Positions 1 to 7,989 are shown, counted from the stretch's first letter. The stretch: 64,000 nt of DNA from Mycolicibacillus parakoreensis (GCF_022370835.2 NZ_CP092365.1:3348001-3412000); one strand, 5' to 3'. A program made the numbers and translations. The notes: generated from the letters alone by a model not told the origin.

Positions 1-90
1 TGTCCCAGCCGCGCCAAACCGGTCGACTACAGGGTGTAGCAGAGGGGGCGGCGCCGCGCCGCGCGCACCCCTGCACGCACCACACGTACC

Positions 91-120
91 GCACGCCACC
101 GCACGCCACCGCACGCCACC
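91..120. repeat. three perfect 10-bp tandem repeats
   Basis: Three identical copies of GCACGCCACC stand head to tail, with partial copies on both sides (CACGTACC before, GCCACGCG after). The block lies in a stretch without a gene upstream of the first oxidoreductase. A 10-bp period is about one helical turn, so protein binding on one face of the DNA is possible, but slippage in GC-rich DNA is the simpler reading. Function unknown. Confidence 0.75.
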
Positions 121-130
121 GCCACGCGTT

Positions 131-185
131 GAGCCGCACGTTTGCGTGCGCCCAAGCGCCGAAAACGCACCCAAACGTGCGGCTC
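131..185. repeat. 20-bp inverted repeat (strong hairpin)
   Basis: The left arm at 131-150 and right arm at 166-185 are complementary over 20 bp with one mismatch; the outer 14 bp (GAGCCGCACGTTTG against CAAACGTGCGGCTC) are perfect. The loop is 15 nt. The hairpin sits about 50 bp upstream of the first oxidoreductase start. It could end transcription entering from the left edge or be one copy of a dispersed palindromic repeat. No U-tract follows it. Confidence 0.8.
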
Positions 186-235
186 GACGAGCTGACCCGG
201 TTGTGACCGGCCGGTACGACGGGTTGGATGGGGTT

Positions 236-625
236 ATGCAGTTACCGCAACGGCTGGCGAGGTTCAACCGCCATGTGACCAACCCCATCCAACGGCTGTG
301 GGCCGGGCGCGCCCCCGGGTTCGGGATCCTCGAGCACACCGGGCGGCGCTCCGGCACCGTCTACCGCACCCCGTTGAACGTGTTCCGCACCGACGACGGG
401 GTGGCGATCGTGCTGACCTACGGGCCCGACCGGGACTGGCTGAAGAACCTCAAAGCCGCCGGCGGCGGGCGGTTGCAGCGCCACGGCCGGACCATCGAGG
501 TCACCGACCCCCGGGTGGTCAGCAAGGCCGAGGCCGCCGAGCAGGTCAGCGAGCGGACTCGGCGGCTGTTCGCCCGGCTGCCGTTCGACAACGCCGTGTT
601 GCTGACCGCGACGGGCCGGCGGTGA
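236..625 (+). CDS. nitroreductase-family deazaflavin (F420)-dependent oxidoreductase, copy 1
   Basis: This 129-residue protein belongs to the small split-barrel family that includes the F420-dependent nitroreductase Ddn. The family signature is visible near residues 25-45 as ILEHTGRRSGTVYRTPL, followed by YGPDRDWLKNL and a glycine-rich turn. Members bind reduced F420 or another flavin; the substrate here is unknown. An upstream start at 146 is open, but the ATG at 236 begins exactly where the family usually begins (MQLPQRLARFNRHVTNP). The stop overlaps the start of the next gene by 4 bp (GTGA), so the pair is probably translationally coupled. Confidence 0.85.
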   Translation: MQLPQRLARFNRHVTNPIQRLWAGRAPGFGILEHTGRRSGTVYRTPLNVFRTDDGVAIVLTYGPDRDWLKNLKAAGGGRLQRHGRTIEVTDPRVVSKAEAAEQVSERTRRLFARLPFDNAVLLTATGRR

Positions 626-1002
626 AGTTCTCCCAGCGCCGCGCCGAGTTCAACCGGGTGGTGACCAATCCGCTGTTCCGCCCGATCTCCGGCTGGGTGC
701 CGCTGTGGTCGATCCTCGAGCACACCGGGCGCCGATCCGGCAGGACCTACCGCACCCCGGTGTCGATGTTCAGCACCCCCGACGGGGTGGCGGTGGCGTT
801 GGTGTACGGCCCCGACCGGGACTGGCTGAAGAACCTGCAGGCGGCCGGCGGCGGGAGAGCCAAGATGTATGGCACCACGTTCCCGGTCACCGACCCGCGG
901 GTGGTGCCCACCGCCGAGGCGGTCGCGCAGATGAAGACGCCGTGGGCCCAGATCCTCGGCCGCGCCGACGTGGAGTACACGCTGCTGCTCACCCGCGGGT
1001 GA
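622..1002 (+). CDS. nitroreductase-family deazaflavin (F420)-dependent oxidoreductase, copy 2
   Basis: This 126-residue paralogue of the preceding gene shares SILEHTGRRSGRTYRTPV, YGPDRDWLKNL, AAGGGR and TDPRVV. It starts at a GTG that overlaps the stop of copy 1, so the two form one transcription unit and look like a local duplication. The copies differ mostly at the N-terminus (FRPISGWVPLWS) and in the last 30 residues, which may mean different substrates or a heterodimer. The family assignment is firm; the reaction is not known. The gene converges on the PPE gene 9 bp downstream. Confidence 0.85.
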   Translation: MKFSQRRAEFNRVVTNPLFRPISGWVPLWSILEHTGRRSGRTYRTPVSMFSTPDGVAVALVYGPDRDWLKNLQAAGGGRAKMYGTTFPVTDPRVVPTAEAVAQMKTPWAQILGRADVEYTLLLTRG

Positions 1003-1011
1003 GCCGCCGGC

Positions 1012-2376
1012 TCACTCCAGCAGCCGGCGCTTCTGCTCGAGGAACTCCTCGCCGGTGAGCACACCCTCGTCACGCAGGTGGGCGAGTTGGCGCAGCTCGT
1101 CGGCGATCCCGGTGCGGGCGGCGGGGCTGGCCACCGTCTCGGCCACCGCCGCGGCGGCCGCCTCCTTGGCGACCTGCCCGACCTTGCCGCCCTTGCCGAC
1201 GCCCAGCGAGCCCGCAGCCGGGCTCACCCCGCCGGCCAGAGCCCGCCCGAGCATGCTGGCCATCGCCAGGTCCCGGAACGCCGCCCCGGAGGCACCGCTG
1301 ACCGCCGGGCCCGCGGCCGACATGGGCAGCGCGGCCGCGACGGGGGCGATCTGCGGCACGGTGGCCCCCCACGCCGGGGGCACCGACAGCCCGGCGTTCT
1401 GCGCGGCGTTGCCCATCGCCCCCTCGGTCCACGGCCACATGCCCGGACGCCACCAGTCGGGGCGCGGGCGGCCCATCACGTCGAGCATCTCGTGATGCTC
1501 GGCGTGCAGATGGTCCAGGCGCCGCTCGTTCTCCAACACCCCGGGCACCGCGTCGATCCAGGCCCCGGCGGAGACGATGAGCCCGGCCAGTGACGCGACC
1601 CCGCCGCCGACCCCGGCGATCAGCCCCAGCAGCCCGGCCAGATCGGGGATGAGGAACTCGGCGAGATCCGGGAACGGGATGGTGATCCCGCCGGGCAGCG
1701 TGATGTCGAGGGGGGCGATCTCGGCGGCCGGGCCGGCCAGGGCCTGCGACGCCGCGCTCCCCCCGGCGTCGCTCATCCGCGTCAGCACCTGCTGGGCGCC
1801 GACGGTGCCGACGTTTTTCACCGCGTCGCCGGCCTGGGCCGCCTGGCCCGCCTCGTTGGTGGTCTTCGGCGGCGGCTGGAACGGCTCCATCTGCACCGCG
1901 GTGAGCGAGGAGATCGTGTAGGTGGCGAACATCGCCACATCCTGGGCCCACATCGCGGCGTACTCGGCTTGGTTGGCGGCGATCGCGGCGGTGTTCTGCC
2001 CCAGCAGGTTGGTCGCCACCAGCGTCGCCAGCTCAGCGCGGTTGGCGGCGATCGCCGGCGGCGGCACGGTGGCGGCGAAGGCGGTCTCGAACGCCGCGGC
2101 CGCCGCCTTGGCCTGGATCGCGACCTTCTCGGCCTGCCCGGCGGTGGTGTGCAGCCAGCTCACGTACGGCGCGGCCGCGCTGGCCATCAGCACCGACGAC
2201 GGCCCCATCCAGGAACCGGTCAACGCCGACACCACCGATTGGTAGCCCATCGCGGTGGTGTGCAGTTCGGAGGCCAGCGTGTCCCAGGCCGCGGTCGCGG
2301 CCAGCAGCGGCCCCGAGCCGGCGCCGGCGTACATCAACCCGGAGATGACTTCCGGCGGCAGACCCGCCTCACTCAT
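1012..2376 (-). CDS. PPE family protein, SVP subgroup, with C-terminal SHOCT-like motif
   Basis: This 454-residue PPE protein carries Pro-Pro-Glu at residues 7-9 and the helical PPE domain (about 1-160, including GSWMGPSS). Residues 246-275 form a long hydrophobic glycine-rich segment. The SVP signature GLSVPPAW lies near 329-336, and the last 30 residues match a SHOCT module ([19 protein letters not shown], then KRRLLE). PPE proteins usually leave the cell through a type VII (ESX) system with a PE partner, but no PE, Esx or secretion gene is adjacent. The start has a good ribosome site, GGAGGGGAC before ATG. A SHOCT tail on a PPE protein is unusual to me and may be an oligomerisation or targeting element. 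Confidence 0.9.
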   Translation of the reverse strand: MSEAGLPPEVISGLMYAGAGSGPLLAATAAWDTLASELHTTAMGYQSVVSALTGSWMGPSSVLMASAAAPYVSWLHTTAGQAEKVAIQAKAAAAAFETAFAATVPPPAIAANRAELATLVATNLLGQNTAAIAANQAEYAAMWAQDVAMFATYTISSLTAVQMEPFQPPPKTTNEAGQAAQAGDAVKNVGTVGAQQVLTRMSDAGGSAASQALAGPAAEIAPLDITLPGGITIPFPDLAEFLIPDLAGLLGLIAGVGGGVASLAGLIVSAGAWIDAVPGVLENERRLDHLHAEHHEMLDVMGRPRPDWWRPGMWPWTEGAMGNAAQNAGLSVPPAWGATVPQIAPVAAALPMSAAGPAVSGASGAAFRDLAMASMLGRALAGGVSPAAGSLGVGKGGKVGQVAKEAAAAAVAETVASPAARTGIADELRQLAHLRDEGVLTGEEFLEQKRRLLE

Positions 2377-2530
2377 GTCCCCTCCATCGGTTTGCTGTGA
2401 CGGCGGTGACCGATTCGGTCACTTCGTCCGTATCCGCGCCAAGCCCGGCCTGACCACAGACTATATCCCGGTGCCCGACCGGCCGCGCATCAAATAGTTG
2501 GTAGCTGCGGCCCCGGGTGGGCGACGCCGG

Positions 2531-3154
2531 TCAGTCCGCCGATTCGCGCAGCGCGGGCGGCAGGCTGGGCAGGAAATGGGCGGTGGCGAAGTCCCGGATC
2601 GCCGCGGCGCTCTCCAGCGGTTCGCGGCTGGGCAGCAGCACCGCCATCATCGCGTAGCGGGCGATGGTGTCGGCCAGCGCCACCACGGTGGGCGCGCCGA
2701 TCCGGTCGACGAACCCGGCCGGGAAGATCACCTGCAGCGCCGCGGCGACCCGGTCGACGAACGCGTCGTAGTGCTCGGCGGCGAGCTGCAGGGCCAACGC
2801 GGGCTCCTCGGTGACCATCGTGTTGAGCACCCGGTGGCGGCGGAACCGCAGGATCGCCGCGGTGAACGCCTCGACGTAGTAGTTGGTCTGCCCGCCGGCG
2901 TCGGCCAACTCGGCGGCGATGTCGGCGAACAGCGCGGTGTTCTCCCGCTCGATGACCGCGGCCACCAACTCGTCGCGGTTGGCGAACCGGCGATAGATGG
3001 TGGTGCGGCTGATCCCCGCACGGCGCGCCACGTCCTCGAGGGCGACCCGGCGCACCCCGTGCTGCTCGAACTCGGCGACCGCGGCGTCGAGGATGACCGT
3101 GCGGGTCGGGTCGGTGTCGGGACCCGGCCGGTCAGCCGCGGGCGAAGCCGGCAC
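2531..3154 (-). CDS. TetR family transcriptional regulator
   Basis: This 207-residue protein has an N-terminal TetR helix-turn-helix (about residues 20-65: [38 protein letters not shown]) and a divergent ligand-binding C-terminus. The GTG start used here overlaps the end of the upstream MpaB-like gene by 23 bp; a TTG two codons earlier is also possible, and neither has an obvious ribosome site, so coupling to the upstream gene is likely. As the second gene of that operon it probably represses its own operon and perhaps the divergent esterase through the short shared control region at 4008-4044. Confidence 0.9.
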   Translation of the reverse strand: MPASPAADRPGPDTDPTRTVILDAAVAEFEQHGVRRVALEDVARRAGISRTTIYRRFANRDELVAAVIERENTALFADIAAELADAGGQTNYYVEAFTAAILRFRRHRVLNTMVTEEPALALQLAAEHYDAFVDRVAAALQVIFPAGFVDRIGAPTVVALADTIARYAMMAVLLPSREPLESAAAIRDFATAHFLPSLPPALRESAD

Positions 3155-4007
3155 GCGCAAACTTGTTGTAACGCACTCGCATCGGCAGATGATCCCACAC
3201 CCAGTTCACCGGCCGCGACCGGCAGACGGCGGCAAGCCGTTGGTAGCGACGCTCCTGGGCCGCGCTCCACGGCAACCCGAGCATGGTGCGCGCCCGCGGC
3301 GGCAGGCCCCCGGTGGTCAGGAACGCCGCCAACGGGTTGAACACCACCGACACCACCCGCCACACCGCCGGGTGCACCCCCTTGGGGCGGGGGAAGCCCT
3401 TGGTGACGTAGCCGACCGCGTAGGTGGCGGTCTTGTGGGCGACGAGGACCTCGTCGAGCATCCGGTCCCAGTAGGCCTCGAAGCCGGCGTAGTCGGCCGG
3501 CATCCCCCGTTCGCTCACCCCGTAGCGCCGATACCAGGTCTTGGACTCCAGGTAGAGCTGTTCCTTCTCGGCACGGGTCAACCGTTTGACGAACGTGTCG
3601 GCGAAGTACAGCACCTGGTCGAAGAAGGTGGCGTGCGCCCAGTAGTAGGTGTCGGGGTCCAGGGCGTGGTAGCGCGATCCGTCGGGCATCTCGCCCTTGA
3701 TGTCGAGGTGGAAGTCGCGCACCTGCTGGCCGGGGTTGTCGTCGTCGGCGCCGTAGGCGGTCATGAAGATCGGCGGCAACGACCGGCGCAGGCGCGCGGC
3801 GGTGTCGGAGAAGAACACCGAGTGGTCGAGCACGCCCTGCCCGAGTTCGGCCAGCATGTTCTCCAGCACCCCGGGGCGCGGCCCGACCAGAAACATCCGG
3901 TTGTCCCCGAAGTAGCGCCAGACCAGCGACTCCGGGCCCAGCGGCAGGGCGTCCGGGGCGGGGGCCGGGGTCGCGGGCACGCGAGGGTTCTCGATCAACT
4001 CCGTCAT
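3132..4007 (-). CDS. oxygenase MpaB family protein (DUF2236)
   Basis: This 291-residue protein resembles the MpaB/latex-clearing-protein/DUF2236 group, whose studied members are b-type haem or metal oxygenases cleaving unactivated C=C bonds. Recognisable segments are [21 protein letters not shown] near the N-terminus, then [13 protein letters not shown], a histidine in WAHATFFD, and YGVSERGMP in the second half. Reading continues upstream of the chosen ATG, but this start is favoured because a TAACAT -10 hexamer lies 8 nt before it, predicting a leaderless mRNA. It is first in a two-gene operon with the TetR regulator. The substrate is unknown. Confidence 0.85.
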   Translation of the reverse strand: MTELIENPRVPATPAPAPDALPLGPESLVWRYFGDNRMFLVGPRPGVLENMLAELGQGVLDHSVFFSDTAARLRRSLPPIFMTAYGADDDNPGQQVRDFHLDIKGEMPDGSRYHALDPDTYYWAHATFFDQVLYFADTFVKRLTRAEKEQLYLESKTWYRRYGVSERGMPADYAGFEAYWDRMLDEVLVAHKTATYAVGYVTKGFPRPKGVHPAVWRVVSVVFNPLAAFLTTGGLPPRARTMLGLPWSAAQERRYQRLAAVCRSRPVNWVWDHLPMRVRYNKFARAGFARG

Positions 4008-4044
4008 GAGACACAATGTTACACAATTCGTATCTTGTACCGGT
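4008..4044. promoter_or_regulatory. divergent overlapping leaderless promoters with ACACAAT direct repeats
   Basis: Only 37 bp separate the starts of the MpaB-like gene (leftward) and the esterase (rightward). A leftward -10 TAACAT occupies 4016-4021, 8 nt from its ATG. A rightward -10 TATCTT occupies 4031-4036, 8 nt from its ATG. ACACAAT occurs at 4011-4017 and 4021-4027, exactly one helical turn apart, and an ACAA-N8-TTGT inverted repeat spans 4023-4038. These are plausible operator elements for the TetR protein encoded in the left operon. The sequences are directly visible; the function is inferred. Confidence 0.6.
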
Positions 4045-4935
4045 ATGGACCTGTTGCGCCGCCGTTGCGGGTCCGTTGCCGCCCCTTGCGACGATGCGCA
4101 GGTGGATTCGCTGACCCGTCGTGACATGTTGCGTCTGGGCCTCGGTGCCACCGCCGGCCTGTGGTCGCTCGGCGGGTTGTTGGGTCCGGCGACCGCGCAC
4201 GGCGCCCCGCCGGAACCGTCGGCGGCGGGCACGGTGCTGCCCACCCGCGACTCCGGCTCGTTCGTCTCGGCCGCGCGCGCCGGAAAGGAGACCAACTGGA
4301 TCATCGCGCGCCCGCCCAACCAGACCGGCCCACTGCGCCCGGTGATCGCCCTGCACGGGATGGACTCCGATGCCGCCGAGGTGATGAGCCTGGGCATCGA
4401 GGAGCAGTTGGCAAAGGTGGTGGCCGACGGCGGTTCTCCGTTCGCGGTGATCGCCGCCGACGGCGGCAACTCGTTCTGGCACCGCCGGGCCTCCGGCGAG
4501 GACTCCGGGGCGATGATCCTCGACGAGCTGCTGCCGCTGATGGCCACCAAGGGCGTCGACACCTCCCGGGTGGCGTTCATGGGCTGGTCGATGGGCGGCT
4601 ACGGCGCGCTGATGCTCGGCTCCCAGCTGGGCCCGGCACGCACCGCGGGGATCTGCGCGGTGAGCCCGGCGATCTACCTGACCTACTGGGGGGCGCCGCC
4701 GGTGGCGTTCGACGGCATCGACGACTGGCGCACCAACACGGTGTTCGGCCGCCCGGAACTCAACGCGATCCCGCTGAGGGTGGACTGCGGGATCGGCGAC
4801 GGCTTCTACGTCGCCACCCGCCAGTTCGTCAACCATCTCGACACCCCGCCGGCCGGGGGGTTCACCCCCGGTGGGCACGACGCGGCGTTTTGGCGCAGCC
4901 AACTCGCCGACGAGCTGGCCTGGCTGGCGTCGTAG
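4045..4935 (+). CDS. Tat-exported alpha/beta-hydrolase (esterase-like)
   Basis: This 296-residue protein has a twin-arginine signal (SLTRRDMLRLGLGATAG) followed by a hydrophobic stretch and a mature alpha/beta-hydrolase domain. The nucleophile elbow GWSMGG is clear, with IALHGMDSD as a likely oxyanion region and GGHDAAFW carrying the catalytic histidine. The fold resembles esterase D/antigen 85-like enzymes acting on acyl esters; substrate unknown. The ATG at 4045 fits a leaderless start behind TATCTT; a GTG at 4102 would give a more typical Tat N-region and remains possible. The gene diverges from the MpaB-like operon. Confidence 0.85.
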   Translation: MDLLRRRCGSVAAPCDDAQVDSLTRRDMLRLGLGATAGLWSLGGLLGPATAHGAPPEPSAAGTVLPTRDSGSFVSAARAGKETNWIIARPPNQTGPLRPVIALHGMDSDAAEVMSLGIEEQLAKVVADGGSPFAVIAADGGNSFWHRRASGEDSGAMILDELLPLMATKGVDTSRVAFMGWSMGGYGALMLGSQLGPARTAGICAVSPAIYLTYWGAPPVAFDGIDDWRTNTVFGRPELNAIPLRVDCGIGDGFYVATRQFVNHLDTPPAGGFTPGGHDAAFWRSQLADELAWLAS

Positions 4936-4957
4936 CGAGGCCGGGGACCCCGCCGCC

Positions 4958-5121
4958 GCGAAGGGTTGTGCGCCCACGGCGAAGGGTTGTGCGCTCACGG
5001 CGAGGGGTTCACGGGGTTGTGCGCCCACGGCGAAGGGTTCACGGGGTTGTGCGCTCACGACGAAGGGTTGTGCACCCACGGTGCGTTTCGGGCGCCGTGG
5101 GCCGCCCCCACCGCACAACCC
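4958..5121. repeat. 21/30-bp tandem repeat plus hairpin between convergent genes
   Basis: Five head-to-tail units occupy 4958-5080: 21-bp units at 4958, 4979 and 5060, and 30-bp units (9-bp insert CACGGGGTT) at 5000 and 5030. The core is GCGAAGGGTTGTGCGCYCACG. The last unit leads into a nested hairpin: GGGTTGTGC at 5065-5073 pairs with 5113-5121, and CCCACGG at 5075-5081 pairs with 5095-5101. The same core recurs near 37.3 and 62.6 kb. Its position between convergent genes suggests a two-way terminator, although all unit lengths are multiples of three and one frame reads L-C-A-H-G-E-G. Confidence 0.85.
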
Positions 5122-5182
5122 TCACCGCGGGGCCCACACCACGGGGCGCCCACCCACCGTGGCGCCCACGCCACCGGGCGGT

Positions 5183-5500
5183 TCAGTGGGGCAGGTTGAC
5201 CGGGTTCATCGGGCTGATCGGGTTGACCGGGTTCATCGGGCTCAGCGGGCTGGCCGGGTTGTTCGGGTTGTTCGGGTTGTTCGGGCTGTGGATGTTCGCC
5301 GGGTTGGTGGGGCTGTTGGGTCCGTACGGCCCGACGTTGCAGACGGCGTTGGCGTTGGCCATGCAGTCGCCGGGGCTGAACGGGTCGGGGTCGGCCGGGT
5401 CGGCGCCGGCCGCCCCGGCGGTCAGCAGTGCCGATGACCCCAAAGCCACCACCGCCACGAAGCCGGTGAACAAGCGACCGCTCCTCGTCGAATTCCGCAT
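5183..5500 (-). CDS. small secreted Asn-Pro repeat protein
   Basis: This 105-residue protein has a signal peptide (MRNSTRSGRLFTGFVAVVAL, cleavage near AAGADP) and a short mature chain. The mature part holds two cysteines (GDCMANANAVC) that could form a disulfide, then a low-complexity C-terminus of NPNNP, SPMNPVNPI and SPMNPVNL repeats. The DNA of the repeat is a run of GGGTTG/GGGCTG triplets. The ATG at 5500 has a strong ribosome site (GGAAGGGG, about 6 nt spacing). I do not recognise a family; Asn/Pro repeats suggest an extended surface or wall-associated tail. Function unknown. Confidence 0.75.
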   Translation of the reverse strand: MRNSTRSGRLFTGFVAVVALGSSALLTAGAAGADPADPDPFSPGDCMANANAVCNVGPYGPNSPTNPANIHSPNNPNNPNNPASPLSPMNPVNPISPMNPVNLPH

Positions 5501-5578
5501 CACCAAACCCCTTCCGCGATCGTGGCTATGACGCTACGCCCGGCCCCTGGGAAGAGCATGTGAACACCGACGCCTCCG

Positions 5579-7711
5579 TCAGCGGAAGCGGCGCAGCCGC
5601 AGGCTGTTGAGCACCACCAGCACCGACGAGCAGGCCATCGCGGCCCCGGCGATCATCGGGTTGAGCAGCCCGAGGGCCGCCAGCGGGATCGCGGCGACGT
5701 TGTAGCCGAACGCCCAGAACAGGTTCACCCGGATGGTGCGCAGCGTGCGCGACGACAGCCGCAGCGCGGTCGGCACGGTGCGCAGGTCCCCGCGCACCAG
5801 GGTGAGGTCGCCGGCCTCGATGGCCACGTCGGTGCCGGTGCCCATCGCCATGCCGATGTCGGCGGTGGCCAGCGCCACCGAGTCGTTGACGCCGTCGCCG
5901 ACCATCGCCACGGTCGCCCCGTCGGCCTGCAGGGCGGCGACGGCGTCGGCCTTGCCGGTCGGCAGCACCCCGGCGATCACGTGGGCCGGGTCGATGCCCA
6001 CCTCGTCGGCGACGCGCCGGGCCACCGCCGCGGAGTCGCCGGTGAGCAGCACCGGGGTGATGCCCATCGCCTGCAGTTCGGCGATCGCGGCGGCGCTGCT
6101 GGGTTTGATCGTGTCGCCGAGGGTGATCGTGCCGCGCACCCGGTCGTCCCAGGCGACGTCGACCACGGTGCCCGACCGGGCCGGCGCCGGGGTGAGCAGA
6201 TCCACCCCGGCCAGCGTGCCGGTGCGCGACACGCTGACCCGCCGTCCGCCGACCGTGCCGCTGACCCCGGTGCCGGGGTCGTTGACGAACTCGGTGACCG
6301 CCGCCGGGGCCAGGCCGCGCTTTTTCGCGGCGGCCACGATCGCCGCGGCCAGCGGGTGCTCGGAGGCCGCCTCGACCGCCGCGGCGTGGGCCAGCACGGT
6401 CGCGGCGTCCTCACCGGGGTGTGCGGTGACGTCGTGGACGGCCATCGCCCCGGTGGTGACGGTGCCGGTCTTGTCCAGCACCACGGTGTCGACGTGGCGG
6501 ACGTTCTCCAGCACCCGGGGCTCTTTGATGAGGATGCCCAGTTGGGCGCCGCGGCCGGTGCCGACCAGGATCGCGGTCGGGGTGGCCAGGCCCAGCGCGC
6601 ACGGGCAGGCGATGATCAGCACCGCGACCGCGGCGGTGAACGCCGCGGCGGCCGAACCGCCGGCCACCAGCCACCCGAGCAGGGTCACCGCGGCGACCAC
6701 CAGCACCGCCGGCACGAACACCGCCGAGACCCGGTCGGCCAGCCGCTGCACCGACGCCTTGCCGCTCTGGGCGTCGCTGACCAGCTTGGCCATCCGGGCC
6801 AGCTGGGTGTCGGCGCCGACCCGGGTGGCGCGCACCAGCACCCGCCCGTAGGTGTTGAGCGCCCCGCCGAGCGCCTCGGCGCCGGGCCCGACGTCGACCG
6901 GCACCGATTCACCGGTCATCGCCGAGGTGTCCAATGCGGAGGTGCCCGCGGTGATCACCCCGTCGGTGGCGACGCGCTCGCCGGGGCGCACCACGACGAT
7001 GTCGTCGACGTGCAGCTGCTCGATCGGCACGCGCACCTCAGCGCCGTCGCGCAGCACCACGGCGTCCTTGGCGCCCAGGGTCAGCAGCGCGCGCAGCGCC
7101 GCGCCCGCCGACCGCTTGGCGCGCGCCTCGGCGTAGCGGCCGGCCAGCAGGAACGCGGTGACCGCGGCGGCGACCTCGAAGTAGACGTGACCACCGCGTT
7201 CGGTGGCACCGGTGACCAGCACCACCGTCGACCACAGGTAGGCGGCCAGCGTGCCCAACGAGACCAGGGTGTCCATCGTGGAGGCGCCGTGGCGGGCGGT
7301 GACCGCCGCGGCGCGGTGGAACGGGTAGCCGCTCCAGACCACGATCGGGGTGCTCAACGCGAACACCAGCCACTGCCACCCGGGGAACTGCCAGGCCGGC
7401 ACCATCGAGAGCGCCACCACCGGGGCGGCCAGGACCGCGGCGACGATCAGCCGCGCCCGCAGCTGATCCTCGGGCACCTCGGGGTCGACCGGTTCGGGGC
7501 CGGCGCCGACCACCGCGGCCTCGTAGCCGGCGGCCTGCACCGCCTCGATGAGCTGGTCGGCGGTGACCGCGGCGTCGTGGTCGATGTGGGCGCGTTCGAG
7601 GGCGAGGTTCACCGTCGCGTGCACCCCGTCGAGCCGGTTGAGCCCGCGCTCGACGCGGGCGGCGCACGAGGCGCAGGTCATCCCGCGCAGCGCCAAGTCG
7701 GTCGTGCTCAT
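5579..7711 (-). CDS. heavy-metal P1B-type ATPase, Cu+ subtype (CtpA/CopA-like)
   Basis: This 710-residue transporter exports monovalent copper (probably) from the cytoplasm using ATP. In order it has an N-terminal metal-binding domain with MTCASC near residue 11, the actuator motif TGES, the membrane metal site CPC in IIACPCALGLATPT, the phosphorylated aspartate in DKTGTVT, the SEHPLA nucleotide-binding motif and GDGVND. The last two helices carry YN (FGYNVAAIP) and MACSS, the set typical of Cu+ (1B-1) pumps. A CsoR/RicR-type operator sits 19 bp upstream of the start. No csoR gene lies in the window, so the regulator acts from elsewhere. Confidence 0.93.
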   Translation of the reverse strand: MSTTDLALRGMTCASCAARVERGLNRLDGVHATVNLALERAHIDHDAAVTADQLIEAVQAAGYEAAVVGAGPEPVDPEVPEDQLRARLIVAAVLAAPVVALSMVPAWQFPGWQWLVFALSTPIVVWSGYPFHRAAAVTARHGASTMDTLVSLGTLAAYLWSTVVLVTGATERGGHVYFEVAAAVTAFLLAGRYAEARAKRSAGAALRALLTLGAKDAVVLRDGAEVRVPIEQLHVDDIVVVRPGERVATDGVITAGTSALDTSAMTGESVPVDVGPGAEALGGALNTYGRVLVRATRVGADTQLARMAKLVSDAQSGKASVQRLADRVSAVFVPAVLVVAAVTLLGWLVAGGSAAAAFTAAVAVLIIACPCALGLATPTAILVGTGRGAQLGILIKEPRVLENVRHVDTVVLDKTGTVTTGAMAVHDVTAHPGEDAATVLAHAAAVEAASEHPLAAAIVAAAKKRGLAPAAVTEFVNDPGTGVSGTVGGRRVSVSRTGTLAGVDLLTPAPARSGTVVDVAWDDRVRGTITLGDTIKPSSAAAIAELQAMGITPVLLTGDSAAVARRVADEVGIDPAHVIAGVLPTGKADAVAALQADGATVAMVGDGVNDSVALATADIGMAMGTGTDVAIEAGDLTLVRGDLRTVPTALRLSSRTLRTIRVNLFWAFGYNVAAIPLAALGLLNPMIAGAAMACSSVLVVLNSLRLRRFR

Positions 7712-7729
7712 GACACCACCCTACCCCTG

Positions 7730-7745
7730 ATACCCTATGGGGTAT
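7730..7745. promoter_or_regulatory. CsoR/RicR-type copper operator
   Basis: The sequence ATACCCTATGGGGTAT is a near-perfect inverted repeat (TACCC...GGGTA) with the layout of copper-responsive CsoR-family operators. It lies 19 bp upstream of the P1B ATPase ATG, where it would block transcription until Cu+ releases the repressor. It also covers the stop codon (7735-7737) of the upstream membrane gene, so the copper promoter is embedded in the end of the haem operon. Confidence 0.75.
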
Positions 7746-7989
7746 GAGACGGCCGGGTGCGCCGCCACCGCGCCGCCCCGGTCACCGCCAGCACCCCGCC
7801 GAGGGTCACCAGCAGCAGCGTCACCGCCAGCAGCTGCGGGTGATAGACCGTCGAGTGGGTGACCGGCTGACCGTCGATCACCGGGGCGACCGCGATGACC
7901 GTGCTCACCCGGGTCCAGACGAGCAGCCCGCCGGCCAGCGCCACAGCGCCCAGCCCCAGTTCGACCAGCGACCGCTGCCGTGGGGTCAT
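7735..7989 (-). CDS. small two-helix membrane protein (Rv0514-like)
   Basis: This 84-residue protein has two predicted membrane helices, LVELGLGAVALAGGLLVWTR and LLAVTLLLVTLGGVLAVTGA, separated by a short outside loop (VIDGQPVTHST), and a basic tail. Its ATG overlaps the stop of the upstream gene (ATGA), so the two are coupled. By position it corresponds to Rv0514 at the end of the M. tuberculosis haem operon. Function unknown. The stop codon lies inside the copper operator of the next gene. Confidence 0.75.
   Translation of the reverse strand: MTPRQRSLVELGLGAVALAGGLLVWTRVSTVIAVAPVIDGQPVTHSTVYHPQLLAVTLLLVTLGGVLAVTGAARWRRTRPSHTP

Noticed and set aside
4958..5081. A CRISPR array
   Set aside because: Units are contiguous, 21-30 bp long and lack unique spacers; no cas gene is in the window.
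2728..5118. A 796-codon minus-strand frame across the TetR, MpaB and esterase genes
   Set aside because: It overlaps three well-supported genes in other frames and its product is low-complexity Arg/Gly/Val-rich.
4966..5199. A real Cys-His repeat peptide gene
   Set aside because: The frame is open and partly silent in variation, but it has no ribosome site, no clear start and a proline-rich, non-repetitive end. I keep it as a hypothesis under the repeat finding, not as a gene.
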